From Chryseobacterium indologenes (GTDB lineage: Bacteria > Bacteroidota > Bacteroidia > Flavobacteriales > Weeksellaceae), in assembly GCA_016025055.1 (NCBI GenBank), contig CP065590.1, positions 4,216,001 through 4,280,000 on the forward strand: 64,000 nucleotides of DNA, read 5' to 3'. Below are positions 7,431 to 17,420 of the stretch, one piece after another (positions within the stretch are counted from its first letter, which is position 1; each line of letters opens with the position of its first letter). The translations under genes and the position numbers were made by a program. The notes under the pieces were generated by a model. That model searched no databases. It was not told the DNA's origin and saw only the letters and a list, made by a program, of their open reading frames with translations.

Positions 7431-8938
7431 TAATGAAATAAAGATTTAATAATCGTGACCAGACTCATGGCAATAACCACTATTCCTACGACGACAAACA
7501 TCTTTTTAGTAGGAAGCTTTGAAGTCAGCATGGCAGAGAATGGCGCTGTAAAAACACCTCCCAGTAATAAACCTAAAACGATATTCCAATGATGAATGCC
7601 AATTGTAAAAATAAAGGTGATGGCACTAGTTATGGTGAGTAAAAATTTAGCCACCGTAGAACTTCCAACTACATAACGGGGAATTCTGCCTTCTTTGATC
7701 AGAGTTCCGGTAACCAATGGTCCCCAGCCGCCGCCGGCAAAAGAGTCTATAAAGCCTCCTACCAATCCCAATATCCTTAAATTGGTTCTGCGCCTTGGTT
7801 TTCCCTGAACTGATTTCTTTATTTTAAAAGCATTTCTCAAAATGTTCACTCCCAAATATAAAGTATAACAGGCAATAATGGGTTTTACAATATGAGCGTA
7901 GTATTCTCCATAATGAGAAAGAGTCAATGCTCCGATAACAGATCCCACAATTGCTAACGGGAATAATACCAAAACCATTTTTTTATTAACATTTCCCAGT
8001 TTATAATGACTGAAACTTCCTGCAGCAGTTGTAAATGATTCTGCCGAATGGATGCTGGCACTGACGACAGGTGGCGGAACATTCAACAGTAAAAGGATCG
8101 TCGTACAGATAACACCATAGCCCATGCCCATAGATCCTGCTACAATTTCTGCCATAAAACCGGCAAATAACATCCAGTAAAAAATATGACCATCTTTGTT
8201 TAAAAAAGTCTGAATATCACCGGAAAGATCAAACTGATACACCACAAGCCCCAATATCGCGAATAAAAGCAGAATTCCGATAATCGCCAGATAGATATTG
8301 GCTCTTCGCTGAGCGATTTTGGTAATGCTGATCAGTTTTTCGATCTCCATATCATTCTTTTTCCCTTCAGAAAGATATTCGGTGGTGATTTTATTGAGTT
8401 CTTTTACTTTATCATTGAAATCTCCTTGCAGCTGACGGCGGATGTTCTGCATATTATCCAGCACATGATCCATTTCATCAGGAATAATTTCTGTAAAGGT
8501 TTCTCTTAAACGCTTAGCGATTGTGGGAGACTTTCCGTTGGTTGAAATAGCGATTTTCAGGCTTCCTTTTTTGACAATGGAACCCAGATAAAAATCGCAA
8601 AGTTCAGGTTTGTCTGCAATATTAACCAGAACATTCTTCTGATGGGCCTGATCGCGGATTTGTCCGGCCAATACAAGATCATTGACGGCTATAATGGCAA
8701 GGTCTGTATCATTAAAATCGTGGTCTTCGTAAGGTCTTTCATGTAAAATAATATGAGGATACTGATTTTGTAAACTTCTGACCTCTGGAATGATTTCTTT
8801 AGCGACCAATTTTATAGGTGTTCCCGGTGAATTACCAAGCACTGATTCTAATTTTTCAAGAGAAATCTTGCCACCGCCAATAATGAGCAGTGACAACGTT
8901 TCAAGTTTTAAGAATATGGGGTATAACGAATTACTCAT
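7430..8938 (-). CDS. Fusion of siroheme synthase N-domain (precorrin-2 dehydrogenase) with TauE/SafE (TSUP) transporter
   Basis: 502 residues. Residues 1 to about 200 match the CysG N-terminal region: a Rossmann loop LIIGGGKISLEKL near 19-31, then NIADKPELCDFYLGSIVKKG and the IAISTNGKSPTIAKRLRE segment typical of precorrin-2 dehydrogenase/sirohydrochlorin ferrochelatase. From about 215 the protein becomes an integral membrane protein with roughly eight helices and TSUP signatures (VAGSMGMGYGV, FIDSFAGGGWGPLV). The N-domain would complete siroheme synthesis with the SUMT encoded in the same cluster, supplying sulfite reductase; the C-domain probably moves sulfite, sulfate or another sulfur anion. 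It follows the TonB receptor gene by 7 bp. I see no frame problem, so the fusion looks genuine. Confidence 0.85.
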   Translation of the reverse strand: MSNSLYPIFLKLETLSLLIIGGGKISLEKLESVLGNSPGTPIKLVAKEIIPEVRSLQNQYPHIILHERPYEDHDFNDTDLAIIAVNDLVLAGQIRDQAHQKNVLVNIADKPELCDFYLGSIVKKGSLKIAISTNGKSPTIAKRLRETFTEIIPDEMDHVLDNMQNIRRQLQGDFNDKVKELNKITTEYLSEGKKNDMEIEKLISITKIAQRRANIYLAIIGILLLFAILGLVVYQFDLSGDIQTFLNKDGHIFYWMLFAGFMAEIVAGSMGMGYGVICTTILLLLNVPPPVVSASIHSAESFTTAAGSFSHYKLGNVNKKMVLVLFPLAIVGSVIGALTLSHYGEYYAHIVKPIIACYTLYLGVNILRNAFKIKKSVQGKPRRRTNLRILGLVGGFIDSFAGGGWGPLVTGTLIKEGRIPRYVVGSSTVAKFLLTITSAITFIFTIGIHHWNIVLGLLLGGVFTAPFSAMLTSKLPTKKMFVVVGIVVIAMSLVTIIKSLFH

Positions 8939-8945
8939 ATCTTGA

Positions 8946-11822
8946 TTACAGTTTTAAGTCATACGTAAAAGCGACATAATACAGACCTCCGATCTCAGGG
9001 CCGGCTGCATATTGAAAATACCGGCGGTTCAGTAAATTGGTGGCGCCAATTTTTACATTTGCATTGATCTGTGGAATCTTCCAGGTAGCCTGAGCATCGA
9101 TGGTATAGTAAGCTGGAATTTCACCTGAAGCTAAGGGACTTTCCCACATAAAACGGCTCTGCCATCTTGCAACAAGCGTAAACCCGATGTTTTTGACAAT
9201 TTCCCTGTTTCCTATGCTGATATTAACCATCCATTTAGGAGTGTTGAAAGCGGTAATAAAAAGATCAGAATTGGTATTGGATGCGAGATCATTATAGGAA
9301 ACGTTGGTGTTGATATTATAATTTCCCGTTACATTATAACGGATTCCCAGTGAAGTTCCATAGCTTTTATAAGTATTGTTGCTGTTGGTGTACACCCTGT
9401 AACGATCCTGTTTACTTCTGTCCAGCATAGCAAGAACCGCTGCATTGCTTCCTACTTCGCTGTTTTTAGGAACGGCCACTTCCACCTGCCCGAGAAATCC
9501 TTCGTAGATATTGTAATAAAAATCCCAATCCAGAACCAGTTTATTATTGAAGAACACGGATTTGTATCCTACTTCAAATGAGTTGATTTTTTCAGGTTGC
9601 AATTTTTGAAGACTCGCTACCACCAAAAGCTGTTTATTGTCCTGTGCAGCCTGAGACTGGCTTTTTCCTCCGTCAACATCGGTATTTACAGCAGAAGTAA
9701 ACCGGTCGATAGAGGCAAGGGTATACGAATTTTCAAGATATCCCAATCCTTCATTGACTTTGGATAAGCCTCCTACTCTTCTTACATTGCCGTTATTCAC
9801 AAATGAAAGAGCCTCAAATAAGGAAGGAAAACGATAGCCGTTCTGGAAGGAAGTCCTGAAATTATGCTGATTGACCGGAGAATAAACAATGCTTATTCTC
9901 GGATTCAATTTGGCTTCAAACTCGGGATTCCTGTCAATCCTTAAAGCAACATTTATTTTTAATTTATCATCGAAAAAGACTTTTGTAATCTGCGCAAAAG
10001 CTCCATATTTCCGGTAAATCACATCTTTCCCGAAAGTACCGTTGGCCAGAGGAATATTTCTTTCATTAACCGGCCTGTTGAAGTCGACAAAATTATTTCC
10101 GTCCGGAGTGATGCTGTACAAACGATAATCGATCCCTGCCAGAAGGTTAAATATTTTCACAAACCTGCTGAAATCATACGTAAGCTCTCCCTGGTAAAAC
10201 CTTGATTTTTGCTCAAGCTTAGCACCTCCTGTTGCCGGAGCCCCTGCAATTCCTGCATTGGCAGAATCCCAGTTATTGATTCCGATAATGGTATTTTTTA
10301 ACTGTTCAAATGCAGCTGTTCCCGGTGCTGCACGATTTTTATCAGCTTCTCTGCGGGCAAGAATGAAAGCGTCATTTAAATTTACACCTGCATTAATGCT
10401 ATTTTGTAAAGAAGTCTGAAATATACTTTTCCAGTTGTTATTGGAAAGATTGGTAAGATCCAGGTTGTCAGCAAGAGGTTTAAGATTATAGGAATCTCCT
10501 GTGTTTTCTACGGATACGTAAGCTCTGAAAGTAAGTTCTTTCCCTGTCAGTTCCACTTTATGATTCTGAACGGCGGCATTCTGTAACCGGATTTTATTCC
10601 CTCTCTGAAAAGTTCCGTCCAGCAGACCGTAGCGATATACATAAGAAGCTCTCCACTGATCTCCAAACCGGTAATACAGCCCTGCATCAAACTTGATGTT
10701 TTTAACTTCAGGGCTTACCAGATCTTTTTCAAGATATCCCGTTCTGGATACATTGAATGTGGTTGGTTTTCCGTTATAATCTACTTTTACAGCAACTCTG
10801 TTGTTCCTTTCATCGCCATATTTGTTCCAAAGATCTTCTGCCGGATTGTTGAGCAGTGCGAAGTTTGGATTTGCAGTGACCAATGAACCCGGATTCTGAT
10901 CCGTTTGGTTGTTGGAAATCCAGTCTGTACCTGTGAAGTAAGAAGCATTTACCTTAACCGCCCAATTTTTATTGAAAACTTTAGCAAATCTAAGGGCACT
11001 TTCTCCTAAAGAACTGATTTTGTGATTGACATTGTCAACGTGGTTCACCCCGCCTCTGAAATACACGCTTAATCCCTGAGAAGTAAACGGATCTTTGGTC
11101 TGAAGGCTGGCCAGTCCGTTGATGGCATTCATTCCATACAATGCAGAAGCAGCACCGGGAGTAACTTCCATAGACTGAATGTCGAGTTCTGTAGGTCCAA
11201 TGGCATTTCCCAGAGGAACTCCCAATGTAGCCGATTGTACATCTACTCCATCTACGAGCTGCATAAACCGGAAATTATTGGGAGAATTGAATCCCCTGGA
11301 ATTGGGAATTTTCAACGTCAGACTGGAGGTTAACAGCTGCAGCCCTTTTACATTTTCCAAGGTTTCATAAAAAGAAGCTGCCGGACTTTCTCTGATCGTT
11401 TTGATGTCAATCTTTTCAATGGCGATCGGAGACTTTAGTATTTTTTCAGGAACTCTGGATGCTGAAATAACCACCGCATCAATAATGGTGTTCTGCGGGT
11501 TTAAACCAACCGTAATTTTATTGGAAGGAGAAAGAACTTCAACCGTCTGTCCTGAAAACCCCTCTTTGTTGATCACCAACCGGAAAGGAATGGTAACTCT
11601 GGTCCGTATTTTAAAATTACCCAGCTGATCGGTTACAGCAATATCTTCCGTATTTTCAATCTGTACTTTTACAGAATCAAGACCTTTGTGGGTTCCTGTA
11701 TTTTTTATACTTCCGCTTAATTCAATAAGCTGTTGCTGTGCTTTTGCTGCGTTGAAAGAGAGAAAACTAATGGCGACGATACCCGCTTTGGGCAGAAAAT
11801 TTCCCTGTTTTTTGTTTTTCAT
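8946..11822 (-). CDS. TonB-dependent outer-membrane receptor of the sulfur locus
   Basis: 958 residues from the ATG at 11820-11822, which places a signal peptide (MKNKKQGNFLPKAGIVAISF... ending NAAKAQ) at the N-terminus; an in-frame ATG 24 codons upstream would spoil it. A carboxypeptidase-regulatory-like domain (about 30-115) is followed by a plug domain (VVISASRVPEKI; SRGFNSPNNFRFMQLVDGVD) and a long beta-barrel ending in aromatic strands (YYVAFTYDLKL). TonB receptors import ligands too large or scarce for porins. Lying between cysI and the CysG-TSUP gene, it probably takes up a sulfur-containing ligand; this is inference from position. Confidence 0.85.
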   Translation of the reverse strand: MKNKKQGNFLPKAGIVAISFLSFNAAKAQQQLIELSGSIKNTGTHKGLDSVKVQIENTEDIAVTDQLGNFKIRTRVTIPFRLVINKEGFSGQTVEVLSPSNKITVGLNPQNTIIDAVVISASRVPEKILKSPIAIEKIDIKTIRESPAASFYETLENVKGLQLLTSSLTLKIPNSRGFNSPNNFRFMQLVDGVDVQSATLGVPLGNAIGPTELDIQSMEVTPGAASALYGMNAINGLASLQTKDPFTSQGLSVYFRGGVNHVDNVNHKISSLGESALRFAKVFNKNWAVKVNASYFTGTDWISNNQTDQNPGSLVTANPNFALLNNPAEDLWNKYGDERNNRVAVKVDYNGKPTTFNVSRTGYLEKDLVSPEVKNIKFDAGLYYRFGDQWRASYVYRYGLLDGTFQRGNKIRLQNAAVQNHKVELTGKELTFRAYVSVENTGDSYNLKPLADNLDLTNLSNNNWKSIFQTSLQNSINAGVNLNDAFILARREADKNRAAPGTAAFEQLKNTIIGINNWDSANAGIAGAPATGGAKLEQKSRFYQGELTYDFSRFVKIFNLLAGIDYRLYSITPDGNNFVDFNRPVNERNIPLANGTFGKDVIYRKYGAFAQITKVFFDDKLKINVALRIDRNPEFEAKLNPRISIVYSPVNQHNFRTSFQNGYRFPSLFEALSFVNNGNVRRVGGLSKVNEGLGYLENSYTLASIDRFTSAVNTDVDGGKSQSQAAQDNKQLLVVASLQKLQPEKINSFEVGYKSVFFNNKLVLDWDFYYNIYEGFLGQVEVAVPKNSEVGSNAAVLAMLDRSKQDRYRVYTNSNNTYKSYGTSLGIRYNVTGNYNINTNVSYNDLASNTNSDLFITAFNTPKWMVNISIGNREIVKNIGFTLVARWQSRFMWESPLASGEIPAYYTIDAQATWKIPQINANVKIGATNLLNRRYFQYAAGPEIGGLYYVAFTYDLKL

Positions 11823-12191
11823 TTTTTCTTCATTTTTTAAGGTTGAGAATGAGGCTGCCTGAACTTTTTTACCCTTAATGATGAAAATCTTCAATATGAT
11901 TTCATATTACAATGGAAGGGCTTAAGATTCCCCTCCTGTGGAGGGGTGGCGAAAATTCAAAGAATTTTTGACGGGGTGGTTTAAACCGTTAATATAATCC
12001 TGAGATTGCTTCTCCTTTGGCTCGCATTGACAGGATGTAATATTAACTTTTCCTCGTGGTTCAAAAAGTTGAAACAGCCTTGTATATATTGTTATTTTGA
12101 AAAGCAACAACACATACACATTCGTTCACCTGAAAGAAGAAGTTGAGTTTTTATATTTTTTTTCAGATTATCAAGAAAATAAGCCATATAA
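11823..12191. other. Intergenic region between cysI and the TonB receptor
   Basis: 369 bp without a credible gene. It contains the palindromic repeat at 11930-11980 and an AT-rich remainder. I see no recognised riboswitch. It probably carries the promoter of the receptor and CysG-TSUP pair, but no convincing -33/-7 pair could be fixed by eye. Confidence 0.5.
11930..11980. repeat. REP-like palindromic intergenic element
   Basis: About 51 bp made of nested palindromes: CCCCTCCTGTGGAGGGG at its left end, then AAAATTCAAAGAATTTT, then a GACGGGGTGG tail that can pair with the GGGGTGGC segment's complement in other copies. Its GC-rich, structured form contrasts with the surrounding AT-rich DNA. Elements of this look recur between genes in Chryseobacterium-type genomes; only one copy is in this window. 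Confidence 0.6.
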
Positions 12192-13871
12192 TCAGTTTAA
12201 AGTTTGCAAATAACGGTAAGAAAAATCACCGAATGTTTCTTCCGAAAGTCTTTTGTGTACGTAAATCCCGAAAAGTTCATCCAGTGTGGCAAGAATTTCT
12301 TCTTCCCCTATATTTTCTTTAAATTTTGTATTCAGACGCATGCCCAGGCGGTCTCCACCGATATGAAGATTGTACTTTCCGTAAGCGGTACCCACAAATC
12401 CTATTTCAGCATTGGGAGATCTTCCGCAACCGTTAGGACAACCGGTCATACGAATGGTAATATCTTCTTCCAGAAGACCATATTTTTCAAGGATAGGTTC
12501 TATTTTAGTAACCAGAGACGGTAGATAACGCTGGGCTTCGGCTAATGCTAAAGAACAGGTATTTAAAGCCACGCAGGCTACAGAATTTTTACGAAGTGCA
12601 CTGGCACCATCCGTATTCCCTGAAATGCCATATTCCTGTAGAAGATTTTCGATTTCAGCTTTATCCTCTTCATGGATGTCTGCCAGAATAAGATTCTGAT
12701 TACAGGTAAATCTGAAGTTGACCTTTCCGGTTTGAGCAATTTTTAATAAGCCTGATTTTAAAGGATATTCCGGTGTATCAAGTACTCTGCCATGCTCCAC
12801 AAATAAGGTGTAGAACCATTTGCCTTCGTGATTCTGTATCCAGCCGTACCGGTCTTTTCTCTGTTCAAACCTGAAATCTCTGGCCAGCTCAAAACTGAAG
12901 CCGGTTCTTTTCTCAACTTCGGCTCTGTACTGGTCAATTCCCAGTTTATCTATGGTATATTTTAACCTGGATAGTTTTCTATCGCTTCTGTTTCCGAAAT
13001 CTCTCTGTACGGTAATAATTTCATAGACTGCTTTTAACACTTTTTCTTCCGTATCCACAAATCCCAGTACTGAGGCAAGACGGGCATAAGTAGATTCATT
13101 TCCGTGGGTAGCACCCAATCCGCCACCGGCAGCAATATTATATCCTGCAATCTTTCCGTTTTCAATAATAGCAATCAATGCAATATCATTGATGAAAACA
13201 TCCACATCATTATTGGGAGGAACGGCAATCCCTATTTTTAATTTTCTGGGAAGATACCGGTCCTGATACAGCGGATCTTCTTCGGCTTTCCGGTCTACAA
13301 TAAGCTCATCATCAATCCAGATATCATAATACGACTGGGTTTTTGGAAGACACATTTCACTTATTTTACCTGCCAGTTCATAGGCCTCATGTTGCAGCGG
13401 TGATTCTGACGGATTGGCTGTACAGGTTACATTTCTGTTCACATCACCACAGGCGGCAATAGAATCAAGATGTTGCAGGTTAAAGCTTTGGATGGTAGGC
13501 TTTAAATGAGATTTTAAAATACCATGCAGCTGGATCGTTTGTCGGGTTGTTATTTTTATGGTCCCTGTAGAATGATCTTTTGCCGTTTCGTTGAGCCCTA
13601 CCCATTGTTCAGAAGTTAAAGAACCTCCGGGCAGTCTCAGACGGATCATATAAGAATATAACCACTCCAGTTTTTTGGCGACACGTTCTTCCCTTCTGTC
13701 TCTGTCGTCCTGCTGATACATGCCGTGAAATTTAATCAGCGTCTGATCATCTTCTCTGATGGCTCCTGTAAAGTCATCCGAAAGACTTTCCTTTAAAGTT
13801 CCTCTCAGTCCGTTGCTTCCGGTTTTAATTCTTTCTACCGGTGAAAGATTATCTTTATTATCGTTGCTCAT
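12192..13871 (-). CDS. cysI: Assimilatory sulfite reductase, hemoprotein (beta) subunit
   Basis: 559 residues, the usual length. It reduces sulfite to sulfide with six electrons delivered by the CysJ flavoprotein. The ligands for the siroheme-bridged 4Fe-4S cluster are Cys433 and Cys439 (C-VALNT-C), and Cys478 and Cys482 (C-PNG-C). Substrate-binding basic residues appear in TIKITTRQTIQLHG near 100-115 and CGDVNRNVTC near 145. It lies 39 bp downstream of cysJ on the same strand within the sulfate-assimilation operon. Confidence 0.95.
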   Translation of the reverse strand: MSNDNKDNLSPVERIKTGSNGLRGTLKESLSDDFTGAIREDDQTLIKFHGMYQQDDRDRREERVAKKLEWLYSYMIRLRLPGGSLTSEQWVGLNETAKDHSTGTIKITTRQTIQLHGILKSHLKPTIQSFNLQHLDSIAACGDVNRNVTCTANPSESPLQHEAYELAGKISEMCLPKTQSYYDIWIDDELIVDRKAEEDPLYQDRYLPRKLKIGIAVPPNNDVDVFINDIALIAIIENGKIAGYNIAAGGGLGATHGNESTYARLASVLGFVDTEEKVLKAVYEIITVQRDFGNRSDRKLSRLKYTIDKLGIDQYRAEVEKRTGFSFELARDFRFEQRKDRYGWIQNHEGKWFYTLFVEHGRVLDTPEYPLKSGLLKIAQTGKVNFRFTCNQNLILADIHEEDKAEIENLLQEYGISGNTDGASALRKNSVACVALNTCSLALAEAQRYLPSLVTKIEPILEKYGLLEEDITIRMTGCPNGCGRSPNAEIGFVGTAYGKYNLHIGGDRLGMRLNTKFKENIGEEEILATLDELFGIYVHKRLSEETFGDFSYRYLQTLN

Positions 13872-13910
13872 AATTTTTTCCTTTAATTTTTGCTACTACT
13901 TCAGGGAGTT

Positions 13911-15628
13911 TTAATACACATCTTTGGCGTATCTGCCGCTCAGTTCCATTTCTTCAAGATAATGCAGGGCTTGCTCTTTGTTTTTTTTTCCTTCGTTCTG
14001 AATAATGTTCAACAAGGTTTCTTCTACATCCCGGCTCATAGGTTCTTTGGCTCCGCATACATACACAGATGCGCCTCCTTCGAGCCAGTAAAAGACTTCC
14101 CGGGCTTTTTGTTGCAGTTTATGCTGAACATAGACTTTCTCTGCGGTATCTCTGGAAAAAGCAGGATCTAAATGCGTAAGACTTCCTGTTTTAAGAAAAT
14201 CCTGAAGTTCAGCCTGATAAAGAAAATCTGAAACAAAATTCCTGTCTCCGAAAAACAACCAGTTTCTTCCTTCAGCTCCTATCGCATCACGCTCCCAAAG
14301 GAAAGACCTGAACGGAGCAATTCCTGTTCCGGGCCCGATCATAATTATATCTTTATCATGCTCAGGCAGTTTGAAATGTCCTGCGTCCTGGATATAAAAT
14401 TCAACCTCCTGTCCTTCACTGAATTCACTAAGGAAACCGCTGCAAAGCCCGTTATATTTCTGGTGATCAATAAAAAACTCCGATTTGGCTACGGTAATAT
14501 GAATTTCAGTATCACCATGAGCTTCCAGTGAAGATGATATCGAATACAAACGCGGAGCCTGTCCTGTGAGGATCTGAAGGACCTCTTCAAATTCTTCTGC
14601 ATTTTTTACCGGATAAATTCTCAGGAGATCCAGCAGGCCCAAACGTACTTCAGGAATAGTATGTCCTGTGATTTTAGCGTACTGGGCAACTACGGATTTC
14701 AGCAAATAACTGATGTTAAGATGTCTTTGTAGAAGCTGTTCCACAGAATCAGTTACTTTGTGGGTTTCTATTTGTTTTTGAGAATCAATACCGGTCAGGG
14801 CAATGATTTCTTCAACTGTCTGCTTTGAATTATATGGTAAAATCCCCAATGCTGCACCAGGTTGATAAGCGAGTGCTTCTTCCGTTTCTATTTCTATGTG
14901 ATAAGTTTCTTTGTCGGAAGTAATATCGTTGAGATTGATAATTGATGATACTTTTCCGTGGTATTTTTTTCGTCCTGCCGAAACTTTTGGAGCGGAAATA
15001 TTTTTGGAGGAAGTTTCAGATGTTTTATGGACCGTTTCAAATACATGCTCGATCCAATGGCTGGCTTCCTGCTCATAGTCGATGTCACATTTTTTTAATG
15101 GAATGATACGTTGGGCACCCAGGATTTCAAAACGGTAGTCAACCTCTTCTCCTGTTTTGCAAAACTGAGGATAGCTGCTGTCTCCCAACGCTAAAATTCC
15201 AAATTTAAGATGGGTAAGATTGATTTCATTTTCATGAATATAATCATAGAATTTTTTGGCTAATGCCGGCGGTTCTCCCTCTCCCTGTGTACTGATTACC
15301 ACAAAAAGAATTCTTCTTTGGCCAGATCTTTAGGTTTGTATTGTGAAAGGTCTGACAGTTTTACCTGAACTCCTTTCTTTTTTATAATAGTGGCTAAACT
15401 TGTCGCCAGTTTTTTACTGTTTCCGGTTTCTGTACCATAAGCCAGTGTTATTTTTTTTACAGCATTTGAAGCAGTAATTTCTGTTTGAAGTGGTGGCAGT
15501 ACGGTAGCAGAAAGACTTCCTCCGGCCAATCCGGCAAGGTATCCGCTCGCCCATATGGCTTCATCTCTGGAAAAGTCACCGGATATTTGTTTAAGGACGT
15601 TTAATTTAGTTTCAGACAGCATATTCAA
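13911..15628 (-). pseudogene. cysJ: Sulfite reductase flavoprotein (alpha) subunit, split by a frameshift
   Basis: Two adjacent frames make one CysJ. The first (15628 to about 15300) holds the flavodoxin start with the FMN loop YGTETGNSKKLA. The second begins VVISTQGEGEPPALAKKF, the next flavodoxin strand, and continues through the FAD domain (RLYSISS), the NADPH site (GPGTGIAPFRSF) and the standard ending RYAKDVY. The break falls at an A5 run, 15303-15307 on the plus strand; one more base would give an uninterrupted protein of about 572 residues. It would pass electrons from NADPH through FAD and FMN to CysI. A base-call error is likelier than true loss. Its start overlaps the SUMT gene by 17 bp. 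Confidence 0.88.
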
Positions 15629-16457
15629 AGAAATTTTGATGATTAGGGATTAGACTTCCGTTTTCTACAGATTTGAAATAAAGACCTTCCTGCTGTGCAT
15701 TTTCAAGCCACGAAAATTCTTCATGAAGGTTAACAATTTTACCTATGACCACTAATGAAGGGGAAGCAAAGTTTTGGGTTCCGAATTTTTCATTAAACTC
15801 CTCAAATAAAGAGGTGTATACCTTTTGGAAAGGTGTTGTGGCCTGTTCAATGACCGCGATTTTTTTATCGGCAGAAATTCCAAGGGTCTTCAGTCTTTCA
15901 ACAAGACCGTTAAGTGTTCCCTTTGACATATAAAATACCAGTGTATCATTCGTAGCAGCCAGTTCTTTCCAGTATTCCTCACTTACAATTTCGGATGTAT
16001 AATAGGTCAGGAAGCGAACCGAGGTTGAATATCCTCTTGCCGTCAAAGGCATACCTGCAAACGCAGCAGCTCCGAGTGCGGCAGTAATTCCGGGAATAAT
16101 CTCGTAAGGAATATGATTGCTTTTTAAAGCCTGTAATTCATCCAGAATATTGGAAAATATGGAAACATCTCCCCCTTTAAGTCGTACAATGGTTTTGTTC
16201 TGAAGGGCATACTCCACCATCAAAGTATTGATATGAGATTGAGGAGTGGATGCATTTTTACTACATTCTTTACCTACATAAATAACTTCAGTATTCGGGC
16301 TGACATAGGTTTCCAGGATTTCAGGACTTACCAGGCGGTCGCATAAAATAACGTCTGCTATGGCAATGGCTTTTACGGCTTTTACAGTGATCAGTTCAGG
16401 GTTGCCGGGTCCTGCACCGATAAGGTAAACCTTTGGTGATTTTATATTTGTTTTCAT
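15612..16457 (-). CDS. cobA: Uroporphyrinogen-III C-methyltransferase (SUMT)
   Basis: 281 residues with the tetrapyrrole methylase fold: VYLIGAGPGNPELIT at 10-24 (SAM-binding loop), IYVGKE near 80, VRLKGGDVSIFSN near 112-124, and YEIIPGITAALGAAAFAGMPLT near 138-160. It adds two methyl groups from SAM to uroporphyrinogen III, giving precorrin-2. The CysG N-domain encoded at 7430-8938 would then oxidise and insert iron to make siroheme for CysI. There is no cobalamin operon here, so a siroheme role is the natural reading. It is embedded between cysK and cysJ. Confidence 0.92.
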   Translation of the reverse strand: MKTNIKSPKVYLIGAGPGNPELITVKAVKAIAIADVILCDRLVSPEILETYVSPNTEVIYVGKECSKNASTPQSHINTLMVEYALQNKTIVRLKGGDVSIFSNILDELQALKSNHIPYEIIPGITAALGAAAFAGMPLTARGYSTSVRFLTYYTSEIVSEEYWKELAATNDTLVFYMSKGTLNGLVERLKTLGISADKKIAVIEQATTPFQKVYTSLFEEFNEKFGTQNFASPSLVVIGKIVNLHEEFSWLENAQQEGLYFKSVENGSLIPNHQNFFEYAV

Positions 16458-16480
16458 TGAAGTAGGTGTTAGTTAAGGAT

Positions 16481-17392
16481 TTAGAAGAGTCCTTCTACTG
16501 ACAGATACCTTTCCCCGGTATCATAGTTGATGGTAAGAATTTTAGCGTTAGATGGTATTTCGGGTAAATGTTTTGCAATGGCAGCCAGAGCAGCTCCTGT
16601 AGAAACGCCTACAAAAAGTCCTTCTTTTTTAGCCGCATTAAGAGCATATTCGTAAGCTTCATCTTTGCCTACCGTGATCACTCCGTCTAAAAGAGTGATA
16701 TCAAGGATAGATGGTACAAAACCGGCTCCCAGCCCTTGCAAAGGGTGTGGTGCAGGACTTCCTCCGCTTAGGACAGGAGATAATTCAGGCTCTACAGCAA
16801 ATACTTTAACATTCGGGAATTTTTCCTTCACTGCTGTGGCGATACCTGTGATATGCCCTCCCGTTCCTACTCCTGTGATGATGTAATCAAGGCCGTCCGG
16901 GAAATCATTGATAATTTCCTGTGCTGTGGTTTCGGTATGAACCTTTACGTTTGCAGGGTTATCAAACTGTCTTGGAATCCATGAATTGGGAGTTTCTTCA
17001 GCCAGTTCATTGGCTTTTTCGATGGCTCCTTTCATTCCTTTTTCTCTTGGAGTCAGTACGAATTCGGCTCCGTAGGCTTCCATAATTTTACGACGTTCAA
17101 TACTCATGCTTTCCGGCATTACCAGAATAAGTTTGTATCCTTTAACAGCAGCCACCAGTGCCAGACCTATTCCTGTGTTTCCGCTGGTAGGTTCTATAAT
17201 GGTGCTGTCTTTATTTAATAATCCTTTTGCTTCGGCATCTTCAATCATTGCCAGGGCAATTCTGTCTTTAATGCTTCCTCCGGGATTGGATTTTTCAAGT
17301 TTAATCCAGACTTCATGATCTGAACTGAATAGTTTATTGATTTTTACGACGGGTGTATTTCCTATCGCTTCAAGTGTGTTCTGAAATTTCAT
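16481..17392 (-). CDS. cysK: Cysteine synthase A (O-acetylserine sulfhydrylase)
   Basis: 303 residues, a PLP enzyme of fold type II. The Schiff-base lysine lies in [12 protein letters not shown] near residue 42, the substrate loop [11 protein letters not shown] near 68-78, the phosphate-binding [10 protein letters not shown] near 175-184, and the C-terminus ends YLSVEGLF. It joins sulfide from sulfite reductase with O-acetylserine to make cysteine. It lies 28 bp after cysE and 23 bp before the SUMT gene, so co-transcription is likely. Confidence 0.93.
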   Translation of the reverse strand: MKFQNTLEAIGNTPVVKINKLFSSDHEVWIKLEKSNPGGSIKDRIALAMIEDAEAKGLLNKDSTIIEPTSGNTGIGLALVAAVKGYKLILVMPESMSIERRKIMEAYGAEFVLTPREKGMKGAIEKANELAEETPNSWIPRQFDNPANVKVHTETTAQEIINDFPDGLDYIITGVGTGGHITGIATAVKEKFPNVKVFAVEPELSPVLSGGSPAPHPLQGLGAGFVPSILDITLLDGVITVGKDEAYEYALNAAKKEGLFVGVSTGAALAAIAKHLPEIPSNAKILTINYDTGERYLSVEGLF

Positions 17393-17420
17393 ATCAATAT
17401 ATTTTTACTTTTTGTTTTTT

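Noticed and set aside
11983..12191. Search for a SAM or cobalamin riboswitch beside the sulfur locus
   Set aside because: No conserved core such as the cobalamin box or SAM junction elements could be found by eye.
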